Source: Ignavibacteria bacterium | GTDB taxonomy: Bacteria > Bacteroidota > Ignavibacteria > Tepidaquicellales > Tepidaquicellaceae | Reading direction: 5' to 3' | NCBI GenBank assembly: GCA_015657505.1 | Contig: JADLKE010000002.1 | Location: forward strand, 1,934,013 to 1,998,012 | DNA length: 64,000 nt | In this document: in pieces, positions 26,957 to 34,145 of the stretch | How the letters are laid out: every line of letters begins with the position of its first letter | Numbering within the stretch: position 1 is the stretch's first letter | Notes under the pieces: generated by a model | The model's input: only the letters and a program-made list of their open reading frames with translations | Told to the model about the DNA's origin: nothing | The model's database searches: none | Program-made: the position numbers and the translations under genes

Positions 26957-27043
26957 AGAGAGTTGCTCGAGTGGTTGAAGAGGCACGCCTGGAGAGCGTG
27001 TAAATGGGTAACCGTTTCGCGGGTTCGAATCCCGCACTCTCTG
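26957..27043 (+). tRNA. tRNA-Ser (GGA)
   Basis: This is a class II tRNA with the long variable arm. The acceptor AGAGAGT pairs with ACTCTCT, the anticodon stem is CACGC/GCGTG with loop CTGGAGA (anticodon GGA), and the T-arm is GCGGGTTCGAATCCCGC. CCA is not encoded. A weak TTGACA box lies at 26861. A small GCGC hairpin with a T-run lies just downstream at about 27051-27074. Confidence 0.95.
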
Positions 27044-27113
27044 CAAGGTTATGCGCGATGCGCCTAAACTTTTTTGTTTGCCCATTCTGAAAATTACAAG
27101 CGCGAATCGTATA

Positions 27114-27947
27114 TTAGTTCTTCATCGGTCTTGCCGCAGACCATAGATATGTGAACAGGATTCTGCAGGCGTGAACCATTTCCTTGTGCTCAATTGAAAT
27201 TATCGTTAGTTCGTTAACGCTGCTAAGAGTGTCCTGCAGAGGAAATATTACGAGCCTCTCGTCTATAACCACCATCTTTATAGGAATAGTCTCGATGGTT
27301 TTCAACTGCGAGCCGAGTTTGGCGAGAGATTTGAACTGAGTTATCAACGCGCCTGCTTCATCGAGTTCGTGCGACTCGTAAATCTTGCGGCATTTCACTC
27401 CGCGTTTAAGCATGTTTCTTTCTTCTTTAAGTTGTTCGTTCGCGCGCATGTTCGTGTCGCACACGTACGGTCCTTTTATAAGAAACAGCACTTCCGATTT
27501 CGCCTCGCGGAATGCTTCGAGAATCTTTTTTTGCGCCTGCTCCTTGTCCTTGACGACCTCGACGAATTCGAGCGGGTTTATGAATGTCTTGTTCTTCTCA
27601 AAAACGGGATTGAAGAGTTTTGTAAGATTGTCCGCGAGTTCGTTTTTCTTCTCGAGTTCGGTGTGGTAGTTCGTTTTGTATTCATCGAGCATTTTATGAA
27701 GCGCTTTCTTCGGCTCTACCGCCTCGTAATATTTTACCTTACCGATTCGTCTTTCGACGCACAAACCCTTGTCAACCATCTTGAAGAGCACTTCGTATAT
27801 TTTCGTGCGCGGTATTCCCGCGATTTTCTGAAGTTCGGAACTGGTGAATGATTTTTTTGAAAGCAGAGTTATGTAAACCTTCGATTCTCTTTCCGTGAGC
27901 CCGAGTTCCTGAAATTTCTTTATCTGGTTCCTGTGTTCGTTCAGCAT
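27114..27947 (-). CDS. TrmB-family transcriptional regulator
   Basis: The 277-aa protein has an N-terminal winged helix of the TrmB type: LGLTERESKVYITLLSKKSF, LQKIAGIPRTKIYEVLFKMV, then KGLCVERRIG. A coiled region follows (~85-120). The C-terminal sensor domain contains VLFLIKGPYV and KMVVIDERLVIFPLQD. TrmB proteins are usually sugar-responsive. It is divergent from the OmpL-like porin. A small dyad ACCCT-CAA-AGGGT (27971-27983) lies 24 nt upstream of its start and could be its own operator, which is weak evidence. Confidence 0.9.
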   Translation of the reverse strand: MLNEHRNQIKKFQELGLTERESKVYITLLSKKSFTSSELQKIAGIPRTKIYEVLFKMVDKGLCVERRIGKVKYYEAVEPKKALHKMLDEYKTNYHTELEKKNELADNLTKLFNPVFEKNKTFINPLEFVEVVKDKEQAQKKILEAFREAKSEVLFLIKGPYVCDTNMRANEQLKEERNMLKRGVKCRKIYESHELDEAGALITQFKSLAKLGSQLKTIETIPIKMVVIDERLVIFPLQDTLSSVNELTIISIEHKEMVHACRILFTYLWSAARPMKN

Positions 27948-28210
27948 TTCTCCGTATTTTAATTCGTAACACCCTCAAAGGGTAACAATAATTTAAGTCT
28001 ATATCGTTTTTAATTCAAGTTAAAACAATGGAGACTTGTTCTTCCGTACGCTCAAGGATTCATTGATTTGTGTATTTATTGAGCAGGGATTTTTTAATTT
28101 TAAATACTGCGTATGAATTTGAGCGGATGTTTAACGGATAAACCGGTATTAATAAGCGCCCGGATTTCATACATCATTTAAGGATTCTTGACAAATTATC
28201 ATTTTACAAC

Positions 28211-29293
28211 ATGAAATATTTTACAGCAACTGTTCTTACTGTTCTGCTTCTTTCAATAACGGTAAAATCTTATTCGCAGGACAATGGAATTTCCGAATAT
28301 CTTAAGAACGTCAGCATAAGCACGTACATTGACACTTACTACTCTTATGATAACGACAAGAGCGCGGGTAAGAACGAGAGAATTTTTAACTCGATCTCGC
28401 CGTACAGAGACCAGGTCGGGATAAATATCGCTCAGGTATCGCTCAAATACGGCTCGGAGAAAATTAGAGGCACGTTCACTCTGCATTACGGGGACATCCC
28501 CGACGTGAACTGGGCGCCCGTCACGCGCAGCAAATTCATACAGGAAGCGAATGTCGGCTTTTCACCCGTGAAGAATCTGTGGATAGACGGAGGATATTTT
28601 GTCACGCACATAGGAGCGGAGAGTTTTCCAAAATATAATTTCTTAAGTTCGTTTTCTCTTCAGTCCTATTTCGAGCCGTTCCTTCAGAGCGGATTGAAAA
28701 TCAGTTACGACTTCTCTGAGAAGTTCAGCGCATCCCTGCATTTGCTCAACGGGTCAAATCTGTTTGAGGATAACAACAAGAATAAATCGGCGGGTCTGCA
28801 GTTAAATTACTCGCCCTGTCCGAAGTTTAATATAACATACAACAACCTTGTCGGAAACGAGCAGCCGGACGGTCTCAGAGGCAAAATCAGGTTTTTAAAC
28901 AATCTTATATTCTCTGTTACTCCGTGCGAGAAAATAGATTTGCTTGCCGCGGTTGATTACGGGATGCAGGAGCATTCTAAACTCGGTGACGAGTCTGAAT
29001 CCGCTGATTATTACGGTGTAAGCGTTTCCGGCAGATATAAATTCACGCCGAAATACAGCGTATCTTTAAGAGGTGATTTCTTCGACGATAAGAATGCAAT
29101 TGTTTCGTCGATTTATAATAACAGGGGAGTCAAAGCGAATTCTCTTACTGTCGGCTGCGAATACAAGCCGGTCGAAAACGCTTATCTCAGACTCGAGTAC
29201 AGATTCATAAAGATGGATGCCTCACAGAAAATATTCTATGAGAATTCCGATTCGAGAAGCGAAGCGACTTTGTCGCTCGGTTTCGAGTATTGA
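28211..29293 (+). CDS. Outer-membrane beta-barrel porin, OmpL/bbp2-like
   Basis: The 360-aa protein has a signal peptide (~1-22, ending KSYSQ). The beta-barrel has alternating aromatic strands and the bbp2-family features: ISTYIDTYYSYDND near the start, NSISPYRDQVGINIAQVSL, and YNFLSSFSLQSYFEPF. The last strand ends in SLGFEY, with the C-terminal aromatic expected for outer-membrane insertion. It probably acts as a diffusion channel for small solutes. It stands divergent from the TrmB-type regulator and is followed by a terminator. Confidence 0.88.
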   Translation: MKYFTATVLTVLLLSITVKSYSQDNGISEYLKNVSISTYIDTYYSYDNDKSAGKNERIFNSISPYRDQVGINIAQVSLKYGSEKIRGTFTLHYGDIPDVNWAPVTRSKFIQEANVGFSPVKNLWIDGGYFVTHIGAESFPKYNFLSSFSLQSYFEPFLQSGLKISYDFSEKFSASLHLLNGSNLFEDNNKNKSAGLQLNYSPCPKFNITYNNLVGNEQPDGLRGKIRFLNNLIFSVTPCEKIDLLAAVDYGMQEHSKLGDESESADYYGVSVSGRYKFTPKYSVSLRGDFFDDKNAIVSSIYNNRGVKANSLTVGCEYKPVENAYLRLEYRFIKMDASQKIFYENSDSRSEATLSLGFEY

Positions 29294-29318
29294 TTTTCCG
29301 TTTTAGAGCAGGTTTTAG

Positions 29319-29342
29319 CCCCGCCTATGCGGGGTTTTTTAT
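29319..29342 (+). terminator. Rho-independent terminator after porin gene
   Basis: The stem CCCCGC, loop CTAT, GCGGGG is directly followed by six T, 25 nt after the porin stop codon. Confidence 0.9.
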
Positions 29343-29391
29343 ACGCAGAATTATAATTCCAATAATTCCGTTTCACATGTAATTAATTCGA

Positions 29392-29421
29392 ATGAAATAG
29401 GCATTTTATTATTTTTATAAT
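29392..29421 (+). promoter_or_regulatory. Sigma70-like promoter for tRNA-Arg(CCG)
   Basis: A perfect -10 box TATAAT (29416-29421) stands 20 nt before the tRNA. Eighteen bases upstream is ATGAAA, four of six matches to TTGACA. The spacing is right for a housekeeping promoter. Confidence 0.5.
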
Positions 29422-29441
29422 GCTTATTTTTATGGCGTAAA

Positions 29442-29516
29442 GCCCCGTTAGGCTAATGGATAAACCGTCAGATTCCGGTTCTGGCTTTGGAGGTTCGAAT
29501 CCTCCACGGGGCACCA
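29442..29516 (+). tRNA. tRNA-Arg (CCG)
   Basis: The acceptor GCCCCGT pairs with ACGGGGC. The anticodon arm is TCAGA-TTCCGGT-TCTGG with anticodon CCG, and the T-arm is GGAGGTTCGAATCCTCC. The 3' CCA is encoded, unlike in the other two tRNAs in the window. Confidence 0.95.
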
Positions 29517-29971
29517 TACTCAATTTTAAATTTTAAATTGTAAATTTTAAATTTAAAGAATAACTTCGATCTTCAATTTTAAATTTTAAATTGTAAATTT
29601 TAAATTTAAACAGTAACTCCAATGTTCAATCTCCAAACTTCAATCTCGATATCCAAACTTCAAACTTCAATTATCAAACTCCAAACTTCGATTTTCAATT
29701 TTCAAACTTCAATTATCAATCTTCAATCGTTAAAGCCATAAATTGATTTTCAATTATCGTTATTCGATTTTCATTATTCAGTGAATAATTTGTTTGCAGG
29801 TATAAGATACAAACAATATATTTGTAGGACGGTTCAGAATAATGAATAGCCATTCTTTATTCCGATACTGATGCAATGAAAGCAAAGGTTGTTTTTTTTC
29901 AGTCCGATAATACAGTAACGCAATTCAAGAAAATTAATATAACGAATACTATAAATTAATCGCGCATAATT
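29517..29971. repeat. Intergenic block: duplicated 37-bp AT unit and a CAATCTT-family heptad array
   Basis: A 37-bp unit built from TTTTAAA heptads is present twice, at 29521-29557 and 29574-29610, identical and offset by 53 bp. Sixteen in-register heptads of the CAATNTT/CAAACTT family follow at 29620-29731. The remaining 240 bp contain only a weak dyad around 29840-29870 and AT-rich leader for the next gene. Confidence 0.88.
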
Positions 29972-30511
29972 ATGAAAGCACTTTTACTTATTGACATTCA
30001 GAACGATTATTTCCCCGGCGGCGCGCTGCCGTTGCACGAAACAGAAAGGGCGGCATCAAACGCCCGGCGTTTGCTCGAAAAGTTCAGAAACGGGAAAATG
30101 CCCGTTATATTCATCAAGCATATATCGGCTCGTCCCGAAGCGACCTTCTTTCTGCCGGGCACGAACGGTGTCGAAATCCACGAAACCGTTGCCCCTGCCG
30201 GTAATGAGGTTGTTATCGAAAAACACTTCCCGAACAGTTTCCGTGACACGGGACTTGACGTTTACCTGAAATCAAACAGGATTGACGAACTCGTGATATG
30301 CGGAATGATGACACACATGTGCGTGGACGCGACTGTAAGAGCGGCAAAGGATATCGGATACAAATGCACGCTCATAGGCGACGCCTGCGCTACGAAAGAC
30401 CTCGCGCTTAACGGGGAAACTGTCAGAGCGGAGCACGTGCACAAAGCGTTTCTCGCCGCGTTGAATTATTATTTCGCTTCCGTCGTTACTACTGAAGAAT
30501 ACTTAAAATAA
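29972..30511 (+). CDS. Isochorismatase-family cysteine hydrolase
   Basis: The 179-aa cytosolic hydrolase has the catalytic Asp in LLLIDIQNDYF (Asp8), the conserved Lys in VVIEKHFPNSF (~93) and the nucleophilic Cys in VICGMMTHMCVDATVRA (~115). The cis-peptide and Met-rich motif is typical of isochorismatase/nicotinamidase-like amidohydrolases. The substrate is not predictable from sequence. It sits alone upstream of trpF. Confidence 0.92.
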   Translation: MKALLLIDIQNDYFPGGALPLHETERAASNARRLLEKFRNGKMPVIFIKHISARPEATFFLPGTNGVEIHETVAPAGNEVVIEKHFPNSFRDTGLDVYLKSNRIDELVICGMMTHMCVDATVRAAKDIGYKCTLIGDACATKDLALNGETVRAEHVHKAFLAALNYYFASVVTTEEYLK

Positions 30512-30675
30512 AACTTCGCCGGCTTTTGACAAAATAATTTACTCGTTCATAGCGAAATCAAAATGAAGATAAACGTCGTGGGTGTATTTGAGACTGCAAC
30601 AAGGCAGACTCAAAACTGCCGTCGAGTAGATTTCTGAAGGCAAGCAAAGAAACAGGAAGTATCAAAAAAAGTAAA

Positions 30676-31320
30676 ATGACAAAAGTTAAGATCTGCTGCA
30701 TTTCGTCGGAAGCCGAAGCGGAAACGGCATTGAATATGGGCGTTTCGGCAATCGGGCTTGTCGGTAAAATGCCGAGCGGTCCGGGAGTGATTGCGGAAGG
30801 CCTTATAAAAGATATCGCGGCAAAGTTTAAAGGCAGAATCGAAACTTTTCTTCTCACGAGCGAAACAACCGCGGAAGGAATTTTCAATAACCACCTCAAG
30901 ACGGGCACGGATACCGTACAAATCGTTGACAGGATTGATTTCAAAGAATATGATAAACTTCGCGGTTTATTGCCGGGCGTGAGGCTTGTTCAGGTAGTAC
31001 ACGTCATTGACGGGAATTCAGTAGTCGAGGCATTGATGTACGCGAAATACGCGGACGCGCTGCTCCTTGACAGCGGGAATCCTTCCGCAGGTACGAAGAT
31101 TCTCGGCGGAACGGGCAAGGTGCACGACTGGTCGCTGAGTAAAGAGATTGTTCAAAAATCGGGCGTGCCTGTTTATCTTGCGGGCGGGCTTAACCCGAAT
31201 AATGTAAGGGAAGCTATTGAGAACGTAAAGCCTTATGCTGTAGATGTCTGCAGCGGCGTCAGGACAAACGGAAATCTTGACGCGAACAAATTAAAATCCT
31301 TTGTAAGCGGACTTATTTAA
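30676..31320 (+). CDS. trpF: Phosphoribosylanthranilate isomerase-like protein
   Basis: The 214-aa TIM-barrel protein has TrpF motifs. It would convert N-(5'-phosphoribosyl)-anthranilate to CdRP in tryptophan synthesis. The catalytic pair is present: Cys7 in KICCIS and Asp132 in LLLDS. The phosphate loops GGTGKVHDWSL and YLAGGLNPNNV are also there. The usual KICGIT is changed to KICCIS, and many helices are divergent. No other trp gene is nearby, so it may be a stand-alone or paralogous isomerase. The 164-nt leader holds a 24-codon frame from 30563 without Trp codons, so there is no attenuator peptide. Confidence 0.82.
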   Translation: MTKVKICCISSEAEAETALNMGVSAIGLVGKMPSGPGVIAEGLIKDIAAKFKGRIETFLLTSETTAEGIFNNHLKTGTDTVQIVDRIDFKEYDKLRGLLPGVRLVQVVHVIDGNSVVEALMYAKYADALLLDSGNPSAGTKILGGTGKVHDWSLSKEIVQKSGVPVYLAGGLNPNNVREAIENVKPYAVDVCSGVRTNGNLDANKLKSFVSGLI

Positions 31321-31322
31321 AC

Positions 31323-32705
31323 CTATCCGAAAAATTCCTTGTGAATCGCGTTTACGACGTCAGTTAGTTCGTCCTTCGGGACTATTATGTAAATCGCGAC
31401 TTCCGACGCGCCCGCCGATGCCATTTCAACGTTTACTTTCTGGTCCGATACCGCCCCGAGTATTCTCGCGAATATCCCGCGTTTTCTCACGAGACCTTCG
31501 CCGATAATCGCCACGAGCGCGATGTTTCTTACAAAATCAATTTTTTCAATTACCTTTCCCTTGTAAAAGTTAAGTATCTCGTAACTTTTTTCCGCGTCCT
31601 TGTTTTCCACGATAAGGTTGATAGTGGTCTGCGAACTTACGGTCGCGAAGATATTTATGTTCTCCGCGGCTAGGGAATCGCTGAATTCCCTTATGAGACC
31701 GGGCTTGTATCCGATGCCGGTGCCGTGAATGCGGAGCATCGAAACGTTTTCGTTTTGAGAAACGCTTTTAATTATGTTCTCCTCTATGTATGCGTCCTGC
31801 GCAATCTGAGTCCCTTTGCATTCAGGGCATAGAATATCCTTGACGTAAATCGGAATTTCCGAAACCGCCGCGGGCTCGATTGTCAAAGGGTGGAGAACGC
31901 GTTTCCCGAAATAAACGAGTTCAGCCGCTTCGAAGTATGAAAGTTTTTCGATTATTTTTGCATTCTTCACCTTGTCGGGGTCGGCACTCATGAACGCCGT
32001 TCCGCTCTTCCAGATCTCAACCTCGGACGCGCCGAAACCGTAAGCGAGCACGGACGATGTATAGTCACCGCCTTTCCGTCCGAATGTAATTACTTTCCCG
32101 TCAGGCGTGCTTCCGAAGAAACCGGTGAAGATCGGAATTACGTTATTATTTACTATGCTGTGCGCGGTAAAGTTAAAACTTCTTTTAAAGTCGTCGAGAT
32201 TTACTATCGCGGTCTCGATGTTCTTGTCGGTTACCAGTCCGATTCTGTCGGTCTCAATGATTTTCGATTCGCAGCCGTTATCTTCAAGTGCGCCCGAGAA
32301 TATAATCGCTGCTATCCTCTCGCCGTAACTTAGAATGTATGCGCTGACAGCGTCGGTTATTTCTTCCGTGTACGCTACGCCGTAAAGGAGCCTCTCGACC
32401 TTTTTTATCTGAAGTGTTATTTCCTGAATTACTTTGTTGAAAATTTTATCGCTCTTGATTGCCTCCTGCGCTATGTTGTAATGCGTTTCAGTCAGCACGC
32501 TGATGGTCTCGCTTACTTTTACCTCTTTGCCTCCTGCGTGCTCGATGCCGTCCATTAGCAGATCGGTCATACCCTCGAACGCGGGAATAACAACAATAGG
32601 AAAATCCTTTTCGGACATAACAATCCTGACTGACTTCAGCAGATTCTCCGATGTGCTGATGCAGTCTCCGTCGAATTTCAGTACTTTCAGTCTTTTTTCG
32701 CTCAT
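31323..32705 (-). CDS. Aspartate kinase-like protein with ACT domains
   Basis: The 460-aa protein has the amino-acid-kinase fold followed by two C-terminal ACT domains (NVSMLRIHGTGIGYKPGLI and LVAIIGEGLVRKRGIFARIL regions). It matches monofunctional aspartokinase in FGRKGGDYTSSVLAYGFGA, VEIWKSGTAFMSADPDKV and FGKRVLHPLTIEP. The N-terminal phosphate-binding motif, normally KFGGTS, reads KFDGDC here, so activity or specificity may be altered. If active, it phosphorylates aspartate to start Lys/Thr/Met synthesis and would feed DapF. It converges with trpF. Confidence 0.82.
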   Translation of the reverse strand: MSEKRLKVLKFDGDCISTSENLLKSVRIVMSEKDFPIVVIPAFEGMTDLLMDGIEHAGGKEVKVSETISVLTETHYNIAQEAIKSDKIFNKVIQEITLQIKKVERLLYGVAYTEEITDAVSAYILSYGERIAAIIFSGALEDNGCESKIIETDRIGLVTDKNIETAIVNLDDFKRSFNFTAHSIVNNNVIPIFTGFFGSTPDGKVITFGRKGGDYTSSVLAYGFGASEVEIWKSGTAFMSADPDKVKNAKIIEKLSYFEAAELVYFGKRVLHPLTIEPAAVSEIPIYVKDILCPECKGTQIAQDAYIEENIIKSVSQNENVSMLRIHGTGIGYKPGLIREFSDSLAAENINIFATVSSQTTINLIVENKDAEKSYEILNFYKGKVIEKIDFVRNIALVAIIGEGLVRKRGIFARILGAVSDQKVNVEMASAGASEVAIYIIVPKDELTDVVNAIHKEFFG

Positions 32706-32910
32706 GGCTTCTTTTAAAGTTTTGGTATCAGACCTGTCAATCGTTCATTTATAAAATACTTTTTATGAAATTAAAATATAATTCAAAATTATTTCACACC
32801 GGTTTTAATGAACTTACTGCATCCCAAAATCGATGATTTCATTTGATTTATCGTGTATTTGCGTATTAATATTTATAACTAATGCGTAATTTTTCCGTAT
32901 ATAAAATAGT

Positions 32911-34020
32911 TTGAATGCCGATAAAAAAAATATCGAAGAGCCCGGTTTAAGGAATACGATTAAAGAGGATTTGTATGAAGACAGCCTCTTCAAGAATTTC
33001 TACAGGGATATTAAGGAATTAAAGGAATTTTACATAAGCGCCGAAAAGAAAAAACGGCTCGAGAAAATGAACCCCTTTAAACGGTCGTTGTTTCTTACCT
33101 GGTGGATTCTCAAAGGGCTTATTCTTAAACTCACTCCAACGCGCAGATTTCTTCTTCTCATTGGAATCCTTCTGATACTTATATCGGGGAATTTTGAAAT
33201 CACTTCATCAGAAGCCGATGTTAAGATTGCGATGAGCAGGGCTCTGCTCGGAGGCGCGCTGCTGATAGTCGTTCTGATGCTCGAATTAAAGGACAAACTC
33301 CTTGCAAGGGACGAACTCGAAGCAGGCAGGAAAATCCAGCAGGCGCTGATGCCCCAGCAAAACCCGACAGCAGAAGGCTGGAACGTATGGCTTTATTCCC
33401 GCTCGGCGAATGAAGTATGCGGAGACCTTGTCGATTTTCTGAAAATCGATGAAACCAGGTCCGGGATTTTTATGGCGGACGTCGCGGGCAAGGGGCTTAA
33501 CGCGGCTCTCCTCACTACAAAACTTCAGGCAACTATAAGAGCGCTTGCACCCGATTATGAAACTATTGACCTCATCACGAAAGTAAATAGTATTTTCTAC
33601 AGGGAAAACCTGCGTAACATTTTCGCGTCACTAATTTACTTTGAATTAACACAAGGAAAAAACGAAATTAAAATTGTAAACGCGGGGCATTACCCTCCGT
33701 ATCACTGCAGGGGCAACGGTATTAAGGAATACGCGAAAGGCAATATCGCTCTCGGTCTCATGAAGAACGCGGTTTACAACGAAGTGATCGCCGAAGCGGA
33801 AAGCGGAGACGTGATTATCGCGTATTCAGACGGAGTTTCCGAAGCACGCGACAGAACGGGTGACTTTTTCGGAAATGCCAGACTTTCCAACCTGCTTTGC
33901 AGCATATCAGGCAAATCCGCCGATGATATCGGAAAAGAGATTGTAAAGGCGGTTGATGATTTTATCGGTGACGTAAGACTTCACGACGACATGTCACTTA
34001 TCGTGCTGAAGAAGACCTGA
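32911..34020 (+). CDS. SpoIIE/RsbU-type PP2C phosphatase with membrane anchor
   Basis: The 369-aa protein starts with a TTG. It has an N-terminal charged region, two transmembrane helices (~79-92 and ~110-125) and a short coiled linker (ARDELEAGRKIQQALMP, ~132-148). The C-terminal SpoIIE PP2C domain has the metal-binding motifs CGDLVDFL, MADVAGKGLNAAL, NAGHYPPY, YSDGVSEARD and HDDMSLIVL. Such phosphatases dephosphorylate STAS anti-sigma antagonists, and the STAS protein at 8990 is a possible, unlinked partner (inference). It is divergent from the aspartokinase gene. Confidence 0.9.
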   Translation: MNADKKNIEEPGLRNTIKEDLYEDSLFKNFYRDIKELKEFYISAEKKKRLEKMNPFKRSLFLTWWILKGLILKLTPTRRFLLLIGILLILISGNFEITSSEADVKIAMSRALLGGALLIVVLMLELKDKLLARDELEAGRKIQQALMPQQNPTAEGWNVWLYSRSANEVCGDLVDFLKIDETRSGIFMADVAGKGLNAALLTTKLQATIRALAPDYETIDLITKVNSIFYRENLRNIFASLIYFELTQGKNEIKIVNAGHYPPYHCRGNGIKEYAKGNIALGLMKNAVYNEVIAEAESGDVIIAYSDGVSEARDRTGDFFGNARLSNLLCSISGKSADDIGKEIVKAVDDFIGDVRLHDDMSLIVLKKT

Positions 34021-34145
34021 CTCCATTCCCGCCATAGCAGGACAAAATTTTCCGAATCAGGTATTAAAAAGCATCAGCAATAAATTATCCTTTGTTTCAA
34101 TCATATATTTGAATATTTTTAAGCAAAATTATAAAGGGGTTTTAA

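Noticed and set aside
26957-29516. tRNA-bounded integrated element between tRNA-Ser and tRNA-Arg
   Set aside because: Only a TrmB-type regulator and a porin lie between; there is no integrase and no direct repeat of a tRNA 3' end, and composition is normal.
30563-30637. 24-codon frame upstream of trpF as an attenuator leader peptide
   Set aside because: It contains no Trp codons and no terminator/antiterminator pair is visible.
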